Below are positions 44,444-63,437 of a stretch of 64,000 nt of DNA, piece after piece. Every line of letters begins with the position of its first letter. Position 1 is the stretch's first letter. The position numbers and the translations under genes are program-made. This DNA comes from Ensifer adhaerens. GTDB lineage: Bacteria; Pseudomonadota; Alphaproteobacteria; Rhizobiales; Rhizobiaceae. The notes under the pieces are model-generated. The model did not search any database, was not told where the DNA came from, and was given only the letters and a program-made list of their open reading frames with translations. The DNA lies in contig NZ_CP118610.1 in assembly GCF_028993555.1 (NCBI RefSeq), forward strand, positions 1,116,001 through 1,180,000, written 5' to 3'.

Positions 44444-44962
44444 GTGGAAAGAGCGGAAAAACGCGAATTCGTCACGGAGCTGAACGAAGTCTTCAAGGCT
44501 TCCGGTTCGGTTGTCGTGGCCCACTATGCTGGTGTCACAGTTGCGCAGATGAACGACTTCCGTTCGAAGATGCGCGCTGCTGGCGGCACCGTCAAAGTCG
44601 CGAAAAACCGCCTGGCCAAGATCGCTCTTCAGGGCACCGAGTCGGAAGGGATGAGCAATCTCTTCAAGGGTCAGACGCTGATCGCATACAGCGAAGACCC
44701 GATCACGGCTCCTAAGGTTGTCATGGATTTCGCCAAGACCAACGACAAGCTCGTTGTTCTCGGTGGCGCCATGGGAACGACCACGCTCAACGCCGAAGCA
44801 GTCAAGTCGCTTGCGACCCTGCCTTCGCTCGACGAGCTGCGCGCAAAGCTGCTGGGCCTTCTCAATGCCCCGGCAACCCGCGTCGCAACGGTTGTTCAGG
44901 CACCGGCAAGCCAGCTTGCTCGCGTGTTCTCGGCCTATGCCAAGAAGGACGAAGCCGCCTAA
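44444..44962 (+). CDS. rplJ: Ribosomal protein L10
   Basis: A 172-residue base of the L7/L12 stalk. The conserved start is [20 protein letters not shown], which sets the GTG at 44444 behind CTGGAGAC as the start; the longer frame from 44306 would run through the leader. It also shows [20 protein letters not shown] and a C-terminal helix [14 protein letters not shown] for L7/L12 binding. Confidence 0.97.
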   Translation: MERAEKREFVTELNEVFKASGSVVVAHYAGVTVAQMNDFRSKMRAAGGTVKVAKNRLAKIALQGTESEGMSNLFKGQTLIAYSEDPITAPKVVMDFAKTNDKLVVLGGAMGTTTLNAEAVKSLATLPSLDELRAKLLGLLNAPATRVATVVQAPASQLARVFSAYAKKDEAA

Positions 44963-45020
44963 GGCGGATTTTCGCTGTTGTATTTAAAACCAGTTCGAAC
45001 CGAACAAAAGGAAAAGTAAA

Positions 45021-45404
<384 letters not shown>

Positions 45405-45421
45405 TTCGGCTACATGCAAGG

Positions 45422-45450
45422 GGAGGTGGCCTTTTCGGGCCGCCTCTCTT
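45422..45450 (+). terminator. Attenuator-like hairpin between rplL and rpoB
   Basis: GGAGGTGGCC (45422-45431) pairs with GGCCGCCTCT (45438-45447; one G-T pair) with a TTTTCG loop and a short T-rich tail. It would lower read-through from rplL to rpoB. Confidence 0.6.
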
Positions 45451-45469
45451 TGACCGTTTTTAGAACATA

Positions 45470-45506
45470 TTACCCAAAAGCCTGTCGAAAAACGGCTTTT
45501 GGGTAA
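45470..45506 (+). repeat. Perfect 13-base inverted repeat before rpoB
   Basis: TTACCCAAAAGCC (45470-45482) and its exact complement (45494-45506) around eleven bases, with no T-run. It lies 166 bases before rpoB and may be an RNA processing site or an operator. Confidence 0.7.
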
Positions 45507-45671
45507 TGGGTTCTTCAAGAGGATGGTCTCGAACGGAAGGCAGCACAGCAATCCGCGCTGAGCGTTTTCCGTTAGCTGGACGAGATTGAACTACTCATTG
45601 ATTGACGGGGTCGACTGGCCATCGGTTCCCGTCCGTTGCAGGCCCGGATGCAAGATTGACAAGGAGCGACG

Positions 45672-48600
45672 ATGGCTCAGACCCTTTCGTTTAACGGTCG
45701 CAGGCGCGTACGCAAGTTTTTTGGTAAAATTCCAGAAGTCGCAGAAATGCCGAACCTCATCGAGGTTCAGAAGGCATCCTACGACCAGTTTCTGATGGTT
45801 GAAGAGCCCAAGGGCGGTCGCCCTGACGAAGGGCTCCAAGCTGTGTTCAAGTCCGTTTTCCCGATCAAGGATTTCTCGGGCGCGTCGATGCTTGAATTCG
45901 TTTCCTACGAATTCGAGCCGCCGAAGTTCGACGTCGAGGAATGCCGTCAGCGCGATCTGACCTACGCAGCGCCGCTCAAGGTGACGCTGCGCCTCATCGT
46001 ATTCGATATCGACGAGGATACCGGCGCGAAGTCGATCAAGGACATCAAGGAACAGAACGTCTACATGGGCGACATGCCGCTCATGACCGACAACGGTACC
46101 TTCATCGTCAATGGTACCGAGCGCGTTATCGTTTCGCAGATGCACCGCTCGCCGGGCGTGTTCTTCGACCACGACAAGGGCAAGAGCCACTCGTCGGGCA
46201 AGCTGCTCTTTGCAGCCCGCGTCATTCCTTACCGTGGTTCCTGGCTCGATATCGAATTTGACGCCAAGGACATCGTCCACGCTCGTATCGACCGTCGCCG
46301 CAAGATCCCCGTGTCTTCGCTGCTGATGGCGCTCGGCATGGACGGCGAGGAAATCCTCGACACGTTCTACACGAAGTCGCTCTACCAGCGCGACGGAGAA
46401 GGCTGGCGCGTGCCGTTCCAGCCGGATGCGCTGAAGGGCCAGAAGGCGATCACCGAGATGGTCGACGCCGATACGGGCGAAGTCGTCGTCGAAGCTGGCA
46501 AGAAGCTGACCCCGCGTCTGCTTCGTCAGTTGCAGGACAAGGGCCTGAAGGCGCTCAAGGCGACCAATGATGACCTCTACGGCAACTATCTTGCCGAAGA
46601 CGTCGTCAACTTTGCAACCGGTGAAATCTACCTGGAAGCCGGCGACGAGATCGACGAGAAGACGCTTCCGCTCATTCTCTCGGCTGGTTTCGACGAGATT
46701 CCGGTTCTCGACATCGACCACATCAACGTCGGTGCCTACATCCGCAACACGCTTGCGGCTGATAAGAACGAGAACCGTCAGGACGCTCTGTTCGACATCT
46801 ACCGCGTCATGCGTCCGGGCGAACCGCCGACCATGGATTCCGCGGAAGCGATGTTCAACACGCTGTTCTTCGATGCCGAGCGGTACGACCTTTCGGCCGT
46901 CGGTCGCGTGAAGATGAACATGCGCCTCGACCTCGAAGTCGCTGACACCGTTCGTATCCTGCGCAAGGAAGACATCCTGGCGGTCGTCAAGATGCTCGTT
47001 GAGCTGCGTGACGGCAAGGGTGAGATCGACGACATCGACAACCTCGGCAACCGCCGTGTTCGTTCGGTCGGCGAACTCATGGAGAACCAGTATCGTCTCG
47101 GCCTGCTCCGCATGGAGCGCGCGATCAAGGAACGTATGTCCTCGATCGAGATCGACACGGTCATGCCGCAGGATCTGATCAACGCGAAGCCGGCAGCTGC
47201 CGCCGTTCGCGAGTTCTTCGGCTCCTCGCAGCTGTCGCAGTTCATGGACCAGGTGAACCCGCTTTCGGAAATCACCCACAAGCGCCGTCTCTCGGCTCTT
47301 GGCCCGGGTGGTCTGACCCGCGAGCGCGCCGGCTTCGAAGTCCGCGACGTTCATCCGACCCACTACGGCCGTATTTGCCCGATCGAGACGCCGGAAGGCC
47401 CGAACATCGGTCTGATCAACTCGCTCGCAACCTTTGCCCGCGTCAACAAGTACGGCTTCATCGAAAGCCCGTACCGCAAGATCGTTGACGGCAAGGTGAC
47501 GAACGACGTCGTCTATCTCTCGGCGATGGAAGAAGCAAAGTATCACGTCGCCCAGGCCAACTCCGTTCTCGAAGACGATGGTTCGTTCTCCGAAGAGTTC
47601 GTCGTTTGCCGCCACTCCGGCGAAGTTATGCTGGCACCGCGCGACAACATCAACCTGATGGACGTTTCGCCGAAGCAGCTCGTTTCGGTCGCGGCCGCGC
47701 TCATCCCGTTCCTTGAGAACGACGACGCCAACCGCGCACTGATGGGCTCGAACATGCAGCGTCAGGCCGTGCCTCTGCTGCGCGCCGAAGCTCCGTTCGT
47801 CGGTACCGGCATGGAGCCGGTCGTTGCCCGCGACTCCGGCGCTGCGATTGCAGCCCGCCGTGGCGGTGTCGTCGACCAGGTCGATGCGACCCGTATCGTT
47901 ATCCGAGCCACCGAAGACCTCGATCCGTCGAAGTCGGGCGTCGATATCTACCGTCTGCAGAAGTTCCAGCGTTCGAACCAGAACACCTGCGTCAACCAGC
48001 GCCCGCTGGTCACCGTCGGTGACATCCTGAACAAGGGCGACATCATCGCGGACGGTCCGTCGACCGACCTCGGCGATCTGGCCCTCGGCCGCAACGCGCT
48101 CGTCGCGTTCATGCCGTGGAACGGCTACAACTACGAAGACTCGATCCTGCTCTCCGAGCGTATCGTGCGCGACGACGTGTTCACATCCATCCACATCGAA
48201 GAATTCGAAGTGATGGCGCGTGACACCAAGCTCGGCCCGGAAGAAATTACCCGCGACATTCCGAACGTTTCGGAAGAAGCGCTGCGTAATCTCGACGAAG
48301 CCGGCATCGTCTACATCGGTGCTGAGGTTCAGCCGGGTGACATCCTCGTCGGCAAGATCACGCCGAAGGGTGAAAGCCCGATGACGCCGGAAGAAAAGCT
48401 TCTGCGCGCCATCTTCGGTGAGAAGGCCTCCGACGTCCGCGACACCTCGATGCGCATGCCCCCGGGCACCTTCGGTACCGTCGTCGAAGTTCGCGTTTTC
48501 AACCGCCACGGCGTTGAGAAGGACGAACGCGCGATGGCGATCGAGCGCGAGGAAATCGAACGCCTCGCCAAGGACCGCGACGACGAACAGGCGATCCTCG

Positions 48601-49811
48601 ACCGCAACGTCTACGCACGTCTCGTCGACATGCTGCGTGGCCACACGGCCGTTGCTGGCCCGAAGGGCTTCAAGAAGGGCACAGAGCTTTCGAACCTCGT
48701 CGTCAGCGAATATCCCCGCTCGCAGTGGTGGATGTTTGCCGTCGAGGACGAAAAGGCTCAGGGCGAGATCGAAGCTCTGCGCGCCCAGTACGACGAATCC
48801 AAGTCGCGCCTTGAACAGCGCTTCATGGACAAGGTCGAGAAGGTCCAGCGCGGCGACGAAATGCCTCCGGGCGTCATGAAGATGGTCAAGGTCTTCGTCG
48901 CTGTTAAGCGCAAGATCCAGCCGGGCGACAAGATGGCCGGCCGTCACGGCAACAAGGGTGTCGTGTCGCGTATCGTGCCGATCGAAGACATGCCGTTCCT
49001 GGAAGACGGCACGCATGTCGACGTCGTTCTGAACCCGCTCGGCGTGCCTTCGCGCATGAACGTCGGCCAGATCCTTGAAACCCATCTTGGCTGGGCTTGC
49101 GCCGGCATGGGCAAGAAGATCGGTGCGATGCTCGATGCCTACAAGGCAGGTGCCGATATCCAGCCGCTGCGCGACACCATCGACAGCGTCATCGGGTCAG
49201 GCCCGAAGGGTGAGCCGATCAAGCAGTACGACGACGAGTCGATCGTGCGCCTGGCCGAGCAGACCCGTCGCGGCGTTTCGATCGCAACGCCGGTCTTCGA
49301 CGGTGCTGTCGAGGCCGACGTCAACGAGATGCTGGAGCAGGCAGGTCTGAAGGTGACCGGTCAGTCGACGCTCTATGATGGCCGTACCGGCGATCAGTTC
49401 GACCGTCAGGTGACCGTGGGCTACATCTACATGCTGAAGCTCAACCACCTTGTCGACGACAAGATCCACGCCCGCTCGATCGGCCCGTACTCACTCGTCA
49501 CCCAGCAGCCGCTGGGCGGTAAGGCGCAGTTCGGCGGTCAGCGCTTCGGGGAAATGGAGGTCTGGGCGCTGGAAGCTTACGGCGCAGCCTACACCCTGCA
49601 GGAAATGCTGACGGTCAAGTCGGACGACGTGGCCGGCCGTACCAAGGTCTACGAAGCGATCGTCCGTGGCGACGACACCTTCGAAGCGGGCATTCCGGAG
49701 AGCTTCAACGTTCTCGTCAAGGAAATGCGCTCGCTGGGCCTTTCGGTCGAGCTCGAAAACTCGAAGGTCGACGAGGCCGGCGCAGCACAATTGCCGGACG
49801 CAGCCGAGTAA
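45672..49811 (+). CDS. rpoB: RNA polymerase subunit beta
   Basis: A 1379-residue catalytic subunit, full length for rhizobia. The rifampicin pocket reads [20 protein letters not shown] and [12 protein letters not shown], so no classical resistance change is visible (the Val in DQVNPL is normal for this class). The C-terminal part has [15 protein letters not shown] with the active-site lysine, and [23 protein letters not shown] 45672 follows AAGGAGCGACG. A 184-base spacer separates it from rpoC. Confidence 0.99.
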   Translation: MAQTLSFNGRRRVRKFFGKIPEVAEMPNLIEVQKASYDQFLMVEEPKGGRPDEGLQAVFKSVFPIKDFSGASMLEFVSYEFEPPKFDVEECRQRDLTYAAPLKVTLRLIVFDIDEDTGAKSIKDIKEQNVYMGDMPLMTDNGTFIVNGTERVIVSQMHRSPGVFFDHDKGKSHSSGKLLFAARVIPYRGSWLDIEFDAKDIVHARIDRRRKIPVSSLLMALGMDGEEILDTFYTKSLYQRDGEGWRVPFQPDALKGQKAITEMVDADTGEVVVEAGKKLTPRLLRQLQDKGLKALKATNDDLYGNYLAEDVVNFATGEIYLEAGDEIDEKTLPLILSAGFDEIPVLDIDHINVGAYIRNTLAADKNENRQDALFDIYRVMRPGEPPTMDSAEAMFNTLFFDAERYDLSAVGRVKMNMRLDLEVADTVRILRKEDILAVVKMLVELRDGKGEIDDIDNLGNRRVRSVGELMENQYRLGLLRMERAIKERMSSIEIDTVMPQDLINAKPAAAAVREFFGSSQLSQFMDQVNPLSEITHKRRLSALGPGGLTRERAGFEVRDVHPTHYGRICPIETPEGPNIGLINSLATFARVNKYGFIESPYRKIVDGKVTNDVVYLSAMEEAKYHVAQANSVLEDDGSFSEEFVVCRHSGEVMLAPRDNINLMDVSPKQLVSVAAALIPFLENDDANRALMGSNMQRQAVPLLRAEAPFVGTGMEPVVARDSGAAIAARRGGVVDQVDATRIVIRATEDLDPSKSGVDIYRLQKFQRSNQNTCVNQRPLVTVGDILNKGDIIADGPSTDLGDLALGRNALVAFMPWNGYNYEDSILLSERIVRDDVFTSIHIEEFEVMARDTKLGPEEITRDIPNVSEEALRNLDEAGIVYIGAEVQPGDILVGKITPKGESPMTPEEKLLRAIFGEKASDVRDTSMRMPPGTFGTVVEVRVFNRHGVEKDERAMAIEREEIERLAKDRDDEQAILDRNVYARLVDMLRGHTAVAGPKGFKKGTELSNLVVSEYPRSQWWMFAVEDEKAQGEIEALRAQYDESKSRLEQRFMDKVEKVQRGDEMPPGVMKMVKVFVAVKRKIQPGDKMAGRHGNKGVVSRIVPIEDMPFLEDGTHVDVVLNPLGVPSRMNVGQILETHLGWACAGMGKKIGAMLDAYKAGADIQPLRDTIDSVIGSGPKGEPIKQYDDESIVRLAEQTRRGVSIATPVFDGAVEADVNEMLEQAGLKVTGQSTLYDGRTGDQFDRQVTVGYIYMLKLNHLVDDKIHARSIGPYSLVTQQPLGGKAQFGGQRFGEMEVWALEAYGAAYTLQEMLTVKSDDVAGRTKVYEAIVRGDDTFEAGIPESFNVLVKEMRSLGLSVELENSKVDEAGAAQLPDAAE

Positions 49812-49995
49812 TGAGACCCAAGGTGCGTGCCGCTTGAGCGGCGCGCACCGTTTCCGCCTGGAGACGCTGACGTCTTCGGCAGGAACAGAGCCGCAGCCGA
49901 TGCGGTTTTAGCTGTTTATGGGGCAGGGGCCGGCGCCCGGGATTTGCCGGCACCCTCGCCAAGCTCAGGGCGTAAAGCCCGTAAAGGAGACAGGC

Positions 49996-54201
<4,206 letters not shown>

Positions 54202-54237
54202 GCGGGGAGGGCGGTTCCGCCCTCTGACCCACACAAA

Positions 54238-54277
54238 GAAGAAGCCGCCGAGAGCGATCTCGGCGGCTTCTTCTTTT
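54238..54277 (+). terminator. Rho-independent terminator of rpoBC
   Basis: GAAGAAGCCGCCGAGA (54238-54253) and TCTCGGCGGCTTCTTC (54258-54273), a 16-base perfect stem closed by GCGA, then TTTT. A smaller hairpin GAGGGCGG/CCGCCCTC lies just before it. Confidence 0.95.
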
Positions 54278-54331
54278 GGGCAGTCGACCCGCGCGGCAAC
54301 GGCGAGTGCGAAGGTCACCTGACTGCAAAGA

Positions 54332-54628
54332 TTAGCTAAAGCGGATGATTGCCACTTCGCCTTCGAGGGCGCCCTGGTAGGCGGAGGCGTGGGGTTCGTC
54401 GCTCGGGACTTCGGTCAGTGTGCCGATCTGGTCCAGATCAGCCTCGAGAAAACCCTCTTCTGCAAGGGCGTTCAGTGCTTCGCGGACGGCGGTATCGTCG
54501 TCGGGCGCCTTCAGCATCACGTGAATGTCCACGCCGTCTTCGTCGCCGTCGGTCTCATAGGCCTTGCCGATGATGATGAACACCATCGGTTCGTCCGGGG
54601 CATTGTCGTTGTCTGGGGTGACGGCCAT
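54332..54628 (-). CDS. Acidic hypothetical protein between rpoC and rpsL
   Basis: A 98-residue, strongly acidic soluble protein on the strand opposite to the surrounding operons. It has an exposed N terminus TPDNDNAPDEP, then a core MVFIIIGKAYETDGDEDGVD, IHVMLKAPDDDTAVREALNA, LAEEGFLEADLDQIG and a C-terminal EGEVAIIRFS, resembling an alpha/beta fold. AAAGGAAAC precedes its ATG on the minus strand. I do not recognise a functional family. Confidence 0.7.
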   Translation of the reverse strand: MAVTPDNDNAPDEPMVFIIIGKAYETDGDEDGVDIHVMLKAPDDDTAVREALNALAEEGFLEADLDQIGTLTEVPSDEPHASAYQGALEGEVAIIRFS

Positions 54629-55192
54629 TTTGTTTCCTTTCGATTGGCTGGTGCGACCTTAGCGCCCTTTTTTGTCCGGCGCGATGGAAATGCATCGCGC
54701 CTCGGATGCTTCTGTAGTGACCGACTCGAAGATGGTGGAAAACCCCCACAAAGTGGTTGCCGATTCCTTAACCCTGTCTGACACTCCGTCCGTCCAAGGG
54801 CCGACGAGGCTGGCACGAGGTTCGAAACCATGTGCAAAAGCCTTGTTTTGCAGGCATGTCGGGCCTGCGCGCGATAGAATATTTCTTAATTGCCCTTGAC
54901 TGTTGGCCTTGAAATCAGTACACCCCGCCGCATCGGAGCCCATGTGAGGCTGGCTGGTTCGGAACGTCGCGTTCTGGAGTTCGCCTCAAACAAGGTTCGA
55001 AACGCACGCCGACGACTACAATGCTGCACGCAAGACGCGCACGATAGTGCGTCCTCTGCTTTATTTGGGGCCATCTGCGGAAAGGCGGATCGGCCCCTGT
55101 TTTGCGCATTTCATGAGGCGTTCGAAACTGCCGGCGACGGCAACGATCCGCCCGCAAGGGTAATGTGATAAGATTTTGCAAGGGATGGGTAT
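54629..55192. promoter_or_regulatory. Intergenic region with candidate str-operon promoter
   Basis: 564 bases without a convincing gene. TTGACT (54896-54901), 17 bases, TACACC (54919-54924) is a candidate promoter for rpsL-rpsG-fusA-tufB, leaving a leader of about 265 bases; the -10 match is poor. AAGGGAT lies before the rpsL ATG. Confidence 0.4.
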
Positions 55193-55564
55193 ATGCCTAC
55201 CGTAAACCAGCTGATCCGCAAGCCTCGTCAGGCACAGGTAAAGCGCAATAAGGTTCCTGCTCTGCAGGAAAACCCGCAGAAGCGTGGCGTTTGCACCCGC
55301 GTTTACACGACGACCCCGAAGAAGCCGAACTCGGCTCTCCGCAAGGTTGCCAAGATTCGTCTGACGAACGGCTTTGAAGTCATCGGCTACATTCCGGGTG
55401 AAGGTCACAACCTTCAGGAACACTCGGTTGTCATGATCCGCGGCGGCCGCGTTAAGGACCTTCCGGGCGTTCGTTACCACATCATCCGTGGTGTTCTCGA
55501 TACGCAGGGCGTCAAGAACCGCAAGCAGCGCCGTTCGAAGTACGGTGCGAAGCGTCCGAAGTAA
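55193..55564 (+). CDS. rpsL: Ribosomal protein S12
   Basis: A 123-residue decoding-centre protein. The streptomycin-relevant loops read [20 protein letters not shown] and [14 protein letters not shown], both with lysines at the usual sensitive positions. First gene of the str operon. Confidence 0.98.
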
Positions 55565-56113
<549 letters not shown>

Positions 56114-56146
56114 TTCTGGCGCGAACGTCTCAAGAGGCAGTCCACT

Positions 56147-58246
<2,100 letters not shown>

Positions 58247-58318
58247 CCGGAATACCCGACCTCTGAAAGCAGATAAGAAAGTTTTCCCCGCGAGGGGATA
58301 GAAAACGGAGAGCCGGAA

Positions 58319-59494
<1,176 letters not shown>

Positions 59495-59507
59495 TCGACG
59501 AGACTGA

Positions 59508-59558
59508 GGGCGGGAACAAGCGAGGCGCATGTGCTATGCGCCTCGAACATACCCGCCC
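59508..59558 (+). terminator. Compound hairpin after tufB
   Basis: An outer stem GGGCGGG/CCCGCCC (59508-59514 with 59552-59558) encloses an inner perfect stem CGAGGCGCAT/ATGCGCCTCG (59521-59530 with 59536-59545). It has no T-run but would strongly reduce read-through into the S10 operon. Confidence 0.65.
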
Positions 59559-59814
59559 CGAAAGATTTAGTTGGTCGCACGGCTTGCCGAAGACGACGAA
59601 ATAGTGCAAATGGCGCCCACGCGTGATTTGCACGGTGCTTCGACGTTGTGCGCTCACAAAAAGACAGGCCGGCCACGGCCGCTCAAATAGGAAGGGGCAG
59701 GGGAAACTCTGTCCCTCCGATCTTTGAAAATTAGCGGACTGGCCGAACATTAAACGAAGTTCAATGCGTGTTTTTCCACGGAAACCGCAGACAACATGAA
59801 CAAGGATAAGTCGT
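59559..59814 (+). promoter_or_regulatory. Leader/promoter region of the S10 operon
   Basis: No gene. A TTGAAA at about 59724 followed after 17 bases by ACATTA is a weak promoter candidate. The rest would be the rpsJ leader. No L4-type control structure could be recognised by eye. Confidence 0.35.
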
Positions 59815-60123
59815 ATGAACGGCCAGAACATCCGCATCCGCCTCAAGGCGTTTGATCACCGGATCCTCGACGCCTCGACGCGCGAAATCGTGTCGACGGC
59901 AAAGCGTACCGGTGCAAGCGTGCGCGGTCCCGTACCGCTGCCGACGCGCATTGAAAAGTTTACGGTCAACCGCTCGCCGCACGTCGACAAGAAGAGCCGT
60001 GAACAGTTCGAAATGCGCACCCACAAGCGCCTTCTCGATATCGTAGATCCGACCCCGCAGACCGTTGACGCGCTGATGAAGCTCGACCTGGCTGCCGGCG
60101 TCGACGTGGAAATCAAGCTTTAA
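59815..60123 (+). CDS. rpsJ: Ribosomal protein S10
   Basis: A 102-residue protein of the 30S head, also NusE in antitermination. It shows [38 protein letters not shown] and [20 protein letters not shown]. First gene of the S10 operon. Confidence 0.98.
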
Positions 60124-60261
60124 TAACAAGGAAGGTACGTGGACCCCGGTCCAACGGCTTCCGAAAACGGGCGACCTCAAGATCGGATGATCTCAAGGAA
60201 ACCTTAAACCAGAGATGTGAGGGGGCTCGCCCCACCACTAACTCTCAAGAGGAATGAACCA

Positions 60262-60948
60262 ATGCGTTCAGGTGTGATTGCACAGAAAGTGGGAATGACC
60301 CGCGTCTATAACGACGCCGGTGAGCATATCCCGGTTACAGTATTGAAGCTGGAGAACTGCCAGGTGGTAGCCCAGCGTACGGAAGAGAAGAATGGCTACG
60401 TGGCTGTCCAGCTGGGCGCCGGCCGTTCCAAGGTCAAGAACACGCCGAAGGCGATGCGCGGCCATTTTGCTGCTGCCAACGTCGAGCCGAAGGCGAAGCT
60501 CGTCGAGTTCCGCGTCTCTGCGGACAACCTGATCGACATCGGTGCAGAACTGACGGCCAACCATTTCGTTGCCGGTCAGCTCGTTGACGTTACCGGCACC
60601 ACGATCGGTAAGGGCTTTGCTGGTGCGATCAAGCGCCACAACTTCGGCGGTCTGCGTGCAACGCACGGCGTTTCCGTATCGCACCGTTCGCATGGTTCGA
60701 CCGGTTCCAACCAGGATCCGGGCCGCGTTTGGAAGGGCAAGCGCATGGCTGGTCACATGGGTCAGACCCGCGTCACCACCCAGAACCTCGAAGTCGTATC
60801 GACCGATGAAGACCGCGGTCTGATCCTGGTCAAGGGCGCTGTCCCCGGCTCCAAGGGTGCCTGGATCGTCGTTCGTGACGCCATCAAGTCGGGCACCCCG
60901 GAAGGCGCTCCGCGCCCGGCCGCTGTGCGCGCCGAAGCATCGAAGTAA
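60262..60948 (+). CDS. rplC: Ribosomal protein L3
   Basis: A 228-residue protein near the peptidyl-transferase centre. Start [20 protein letters not shown] sets ATG 60262 behind AGAGGAATG; an upstream in-frame start at 60217 is leader. It contains [39 protein letters not shown] and a short Ala-rich alphaproteobacterial tail. Confidence 0.98.
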   Translation: MRSGVIAQKVGMTRVYNDAGEHIPVTVLKLENCQVVAQRTEEKNGYVAVQLGAGRSKVKNTPKAMRGHFAAANVEPKAKLVEFRVSADNLIDIGAELTANHFVAGQLVDVTGTTIGKGFAGAIKRHNFGGLRATHGVSVSHRSHGSTGSNQDPGRVWKGKRMAGHMGQTRVTTQNLEVVSTDEDRGLILVKGAVPGSKGAWIVVRDAIKSGTPEGAPRPAAVRAEASK

Positions 60949-60960
60949 GGGAGCCGAGTA

Positions 60961-61581
60961 ATGGATCTCAACGTCAAAACCCTCGAGGGCAAGGACGCGG
61001 GAAAGGTTTCCCTTTCTGACGCCATTTTCGGCCTCGAACCCCGTGAAGACATCATCGCCCGCGTCGTTCGCTGGCAGCTTGCCAAGAAGCAGCAGGGCAC
61101 GCACAAGGCCAAGGGCCGCGCGGAAGTTTCGCGCACCGGCGCCAAGATGTACAAGCAGAAGGGTACGGGCCGCGCCCGCCACCACTCCGCTCGCGCTCCG
61201 CAGTTCCGCGGCGGTGGCAAGGCTCACGGCCCGGTCGTCCGCAGCCACGCACACGACCTGCCGAAGAAGGTACGCGCCCTCGGCTTGCGTCATGCACTGT
61301 CGGCCAAGCTGAAGGCTGAAGAGATCATCGTCATCGACGATCTCGTTGCCAAGGAAGCCAAGACCAAGGCTCTCGCCGGCGTATTTGCGTCGCTCGGCCT
61401 CACCAACGCTCTCATCATCGGCGGCGCCGAGATCGAGAACAACTTCAAGCTCGCAGCCCAGAACATCCCGAACGTGGACGTTCTGCCGGTTCAGGGCATC
61501 AACGTTTACGACATTCTGCGCCGTGGCAAGCTCGTGCTTTCCAAGGCTGCCGTGGAAGCTCTGGAGGAGCGGTTCAAATGA
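60961..61581 (+). CDS. rplD: Ribosomal protein L4
   Basis: A 206-residue protein lining the exit tunnel. The tunnel loop is [20 protein letters not shown] with [10 protein letters not shown]; the C terminus ends [14 protein letters not shown]. It is coupled to rplW by ATGA overlap. L4 represses the S10 operon in E. coli; whether so here is unknown. Confidence 0.98.
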   Translation: MDLNVKTLEGKDAGKVSLSDAIFGLEPREDIIARVVRWQLAKKQQGTHKAKGRAEVSRTGAKMYKQKGTGRARHHSARAPQFRGGGKAHGPVVRSHAHDLPKKVRALGLRHALSAKLKAEEIIVIDDLVAKEAKTKALAGVFASLGLTNALIIGGAEIENNFKLAAQNIPNVDVLPVQGINVYDILRRGKLVLSKAAVEALEERFK

Positions 61582-61871
61582 CGGATCTTCGCCACTACGA
61601 CGTGATCGTGTCCCCCTCGATCACTGAAAAGTCGACGCTGGTTTCCGAACAGAACCAGGTCGTCTTCAACGTCGCCAAGGACGCTTCGAAGCCTGAAATC
61701 AAGGCTGCTGTCGAAGCTCTGTTCGGCGTCAAGGTTACGGCCGTGAACACGCTCGTCCGCAAGGGCAAGACGAAGCGTTTCCGCGGCTTTGCCGGAAAGC
61801 AGAAGGACGTGAAAAAGGCGATCATTACGCTCGCCGACGGTCAGTCCATCGACGTCTCCACCGGTCTCTAA
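61578..61871 (+). CDS. rplW: Ribosomal protein L23
   Basis: A 97-residue protein at the tunnel exit, docking site for trigger factor and SRP. It shows [40 protein letters not shown] and [19 protein letters not shown] 61578 overlaps the rplD stop. Confidence 0.98.
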   Translation: MTDLRHYDVIVSPSITEKSTLVSEQNQVVFNVAKDASKPEIKAAVEALFGVKVTAVNTLVRKGKTKRFRGFAGKQKDVKKAIITLADGQSIDVSTGL

Positions 61872-61914
61872 CGGATAGGCCCATTAGGGTAAAAACCCAA
61901 AAGGGAACAAGAAA

Positions 61915-62751
61915 ATGGCATTGAAAAGTTTCAATCCGACGACCCCGAGCCAGCGCCAGCTGGTCATCGTTGACCGGGCTGGTCTCTACAAGGGCAAGCC
62001 GGTCAAGGCGCTGACCGAGGGCCTGTCCTCCAAGGGCGGTCGCAACAACCTCGGTCGCATCACCGTTCGCTTCCAGGGCGGCGGTCACAAGCGTACCTAC
62101 CGTCTGGTCGACTTCAAGCGTCGCAAGTTCGACGTTGAAGGCACGGTCGAACGTCTGGAATACGACCCGAACCGCACCGCCTTCATCGCGCTCGTCAACT
62201 ACGCCGACGGCGAAAAGGCCTACATCCTCGCTCCGCAGCGTCTCGCTGCCGGCGACAAGGTCATCGCTTCGGAGAAGGCCGTTGACGTTAAGCCCGGCAA
62301 CACGATGCCGCTGCAGTACATCCCGGTTGGCTCCATCATCCACAACGTGGAAATGAAGCCGGGCAAGGGCGGCCAGATGGCTCGCTCGGCCGGTACCTAC
62401 GCGCAGCTCGTCGGTCGTGACCAGGGCATGGCGATCCTTCGTCTGAACTCGGGCGAACAGCGTCTCGTGCACGGTTCCTGCCTCGCATCGATCGGCGCCG
62501 TATCGAACCCCGATCACGGCAACATCAATGACGGTAAGGCTGGTCGTTCGCGTTGGCGCGGCAAGCGTCCGCACGTTCGCGGCGTCGTCATGAACCCGGT
62601 TGACCACCCGCACGGCGGTGGTGAAGGCCGTACCTCGGGTGGTCGCCACCCGGTTACCCCGTGGGGCAAGCCCACGAAGGGCAAGCGTACGCGCTCGAAC
62701 AAGTCGACCGACAAGTTCATCATGCGCTCGCGGCACCAGAAGAAGAAGTAA
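61915..62751 (+). CDS. rplB: Ribosomal protein L2
   Basis: A 278-residue core protein of the 50S subunit. It shows [40 protein letters not shown] and the strongly conserved [19 protein letters not shown] segment, here [15 protein letters not shown], with [13 protein letters not shown] at the end. Confidence 0.98.
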   Translation: MALKSFNPTTPSQRQLVIVDRAGLYKGKPVKALTEGLSSKGGRNNLGRITVRFQGGGHKRTYRLVDFKRRKFDVEGTVERLEYDPNRTAFIALVNYADGEKAYILAPQRLAAGDKVIASEKAVDVKPGNTMPLQYIPVGSIIHNVEMKPGKGGQMARSAGTYAQLVGRDQGMAILRLNSGEQRLVHGSCLASIGAVSNPDHGNINDGKAGRSRWRGKRPHVRGVVMNPVDHPHGGGEGRTSGGRHPVTPWGKPTKGKRTRSNKSTDKFIMRSRHQKKK

Positions 62752-62766
62752 GAGAGGAAGTCTCGA

Positions 62767-63045
62767 ATGACTCGTTCAGTATGGAAAGGTCCGTTCGTTG
62801 ACGGTTATCTTCTCAAGAAGGCTGAGAAGGTCCGCGAAGGCGGTCGTAACGAAGTGATCAAGATTTGGAGCCGCCGCTCCACGATCCTTCCGCAGTTTGT
62901 CGGCCTCACCTTCGGCGTCTACAACGGCAGCAAGCACGTTCCGGTCAGCGTCAATGAAGACATGGTCGGTCACAAGTTTGGCGAATTCTCTCCGACCCGG
63001 ACCTACTACGGTCATGGCGCGGACAAGAAGGCAAAGAGGAAGTAA
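62767..63045 (+). CDS. rpsS: Ribosomal protein S19
   Basis: A 92-residue 30S head protein. It shows [40 protein letters not shown] and [20 protein letters not shown] with [15 protein letters not shown]. Confidence 0.98.
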   Translation: MTRSVWKGPFVDGYLLKKAEKVREGGRNEVIKIWSRRSTILPQFVGLTFGVYNGSKHVPVSVNEDMVGHKFGEFSPTRTYYGHGADKKAKRK

Positions 63046-63047
63046 CA

Positions 63048-63437
63048 ATGGGCAAGGCAAAAGCCGAACGCCGGCTGAAGGATAATGAGGCGCAGGCAGT
63101 TGCGCGCACGATCCGCGTCAGCCCCCAGAAGCTCAACCTGGTTGCCGCGATGATCCGCGGCAAGAAGGTCGACCGCGCTCTGGCCGAACTGGAGTTCTCC
63201 CGCAAGCGCATCGCAGAAACGGTCAAGAAGACCCTTGAATCTGCCATCGCAAACGCAGAGAACAACCACGATCTCGACGTCGATTCGCTCGTCGTTGCAG
63301 AAGCTTACGTTGGCAAGTCGATCGTCATGAAGCGCTTCCACGCTCGTGGTCGCGGCCGTGCATCGCGTGTCGAAAAGCCGTTCTCTCACTTGACGATTGT
63401 CGTTCGTGAAGTGGAAGCCAAAGGGGAGGCCGCATAA
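63048..63437 (+). CDS. rplV: Ribosomal protein L22
   Basis: A 129-residue protein lining the exit tunnel, also a site of macrolide-resistance changes. It shows [40 protein letters not shown] and the loop [19 protein letters not shown]. It starts 2 bases after the rpsS stop and shares its last base with rpsC. Confidence 0.98.

Noticed and set aside
45591..49085. Long minus-strand open frame of 1164 codons opposite rpoB
   Set aside because: Mirror of the strong codon bias of rpoB; repetitive His/Asp/Arg/Val-rich residues and no ribosome site.
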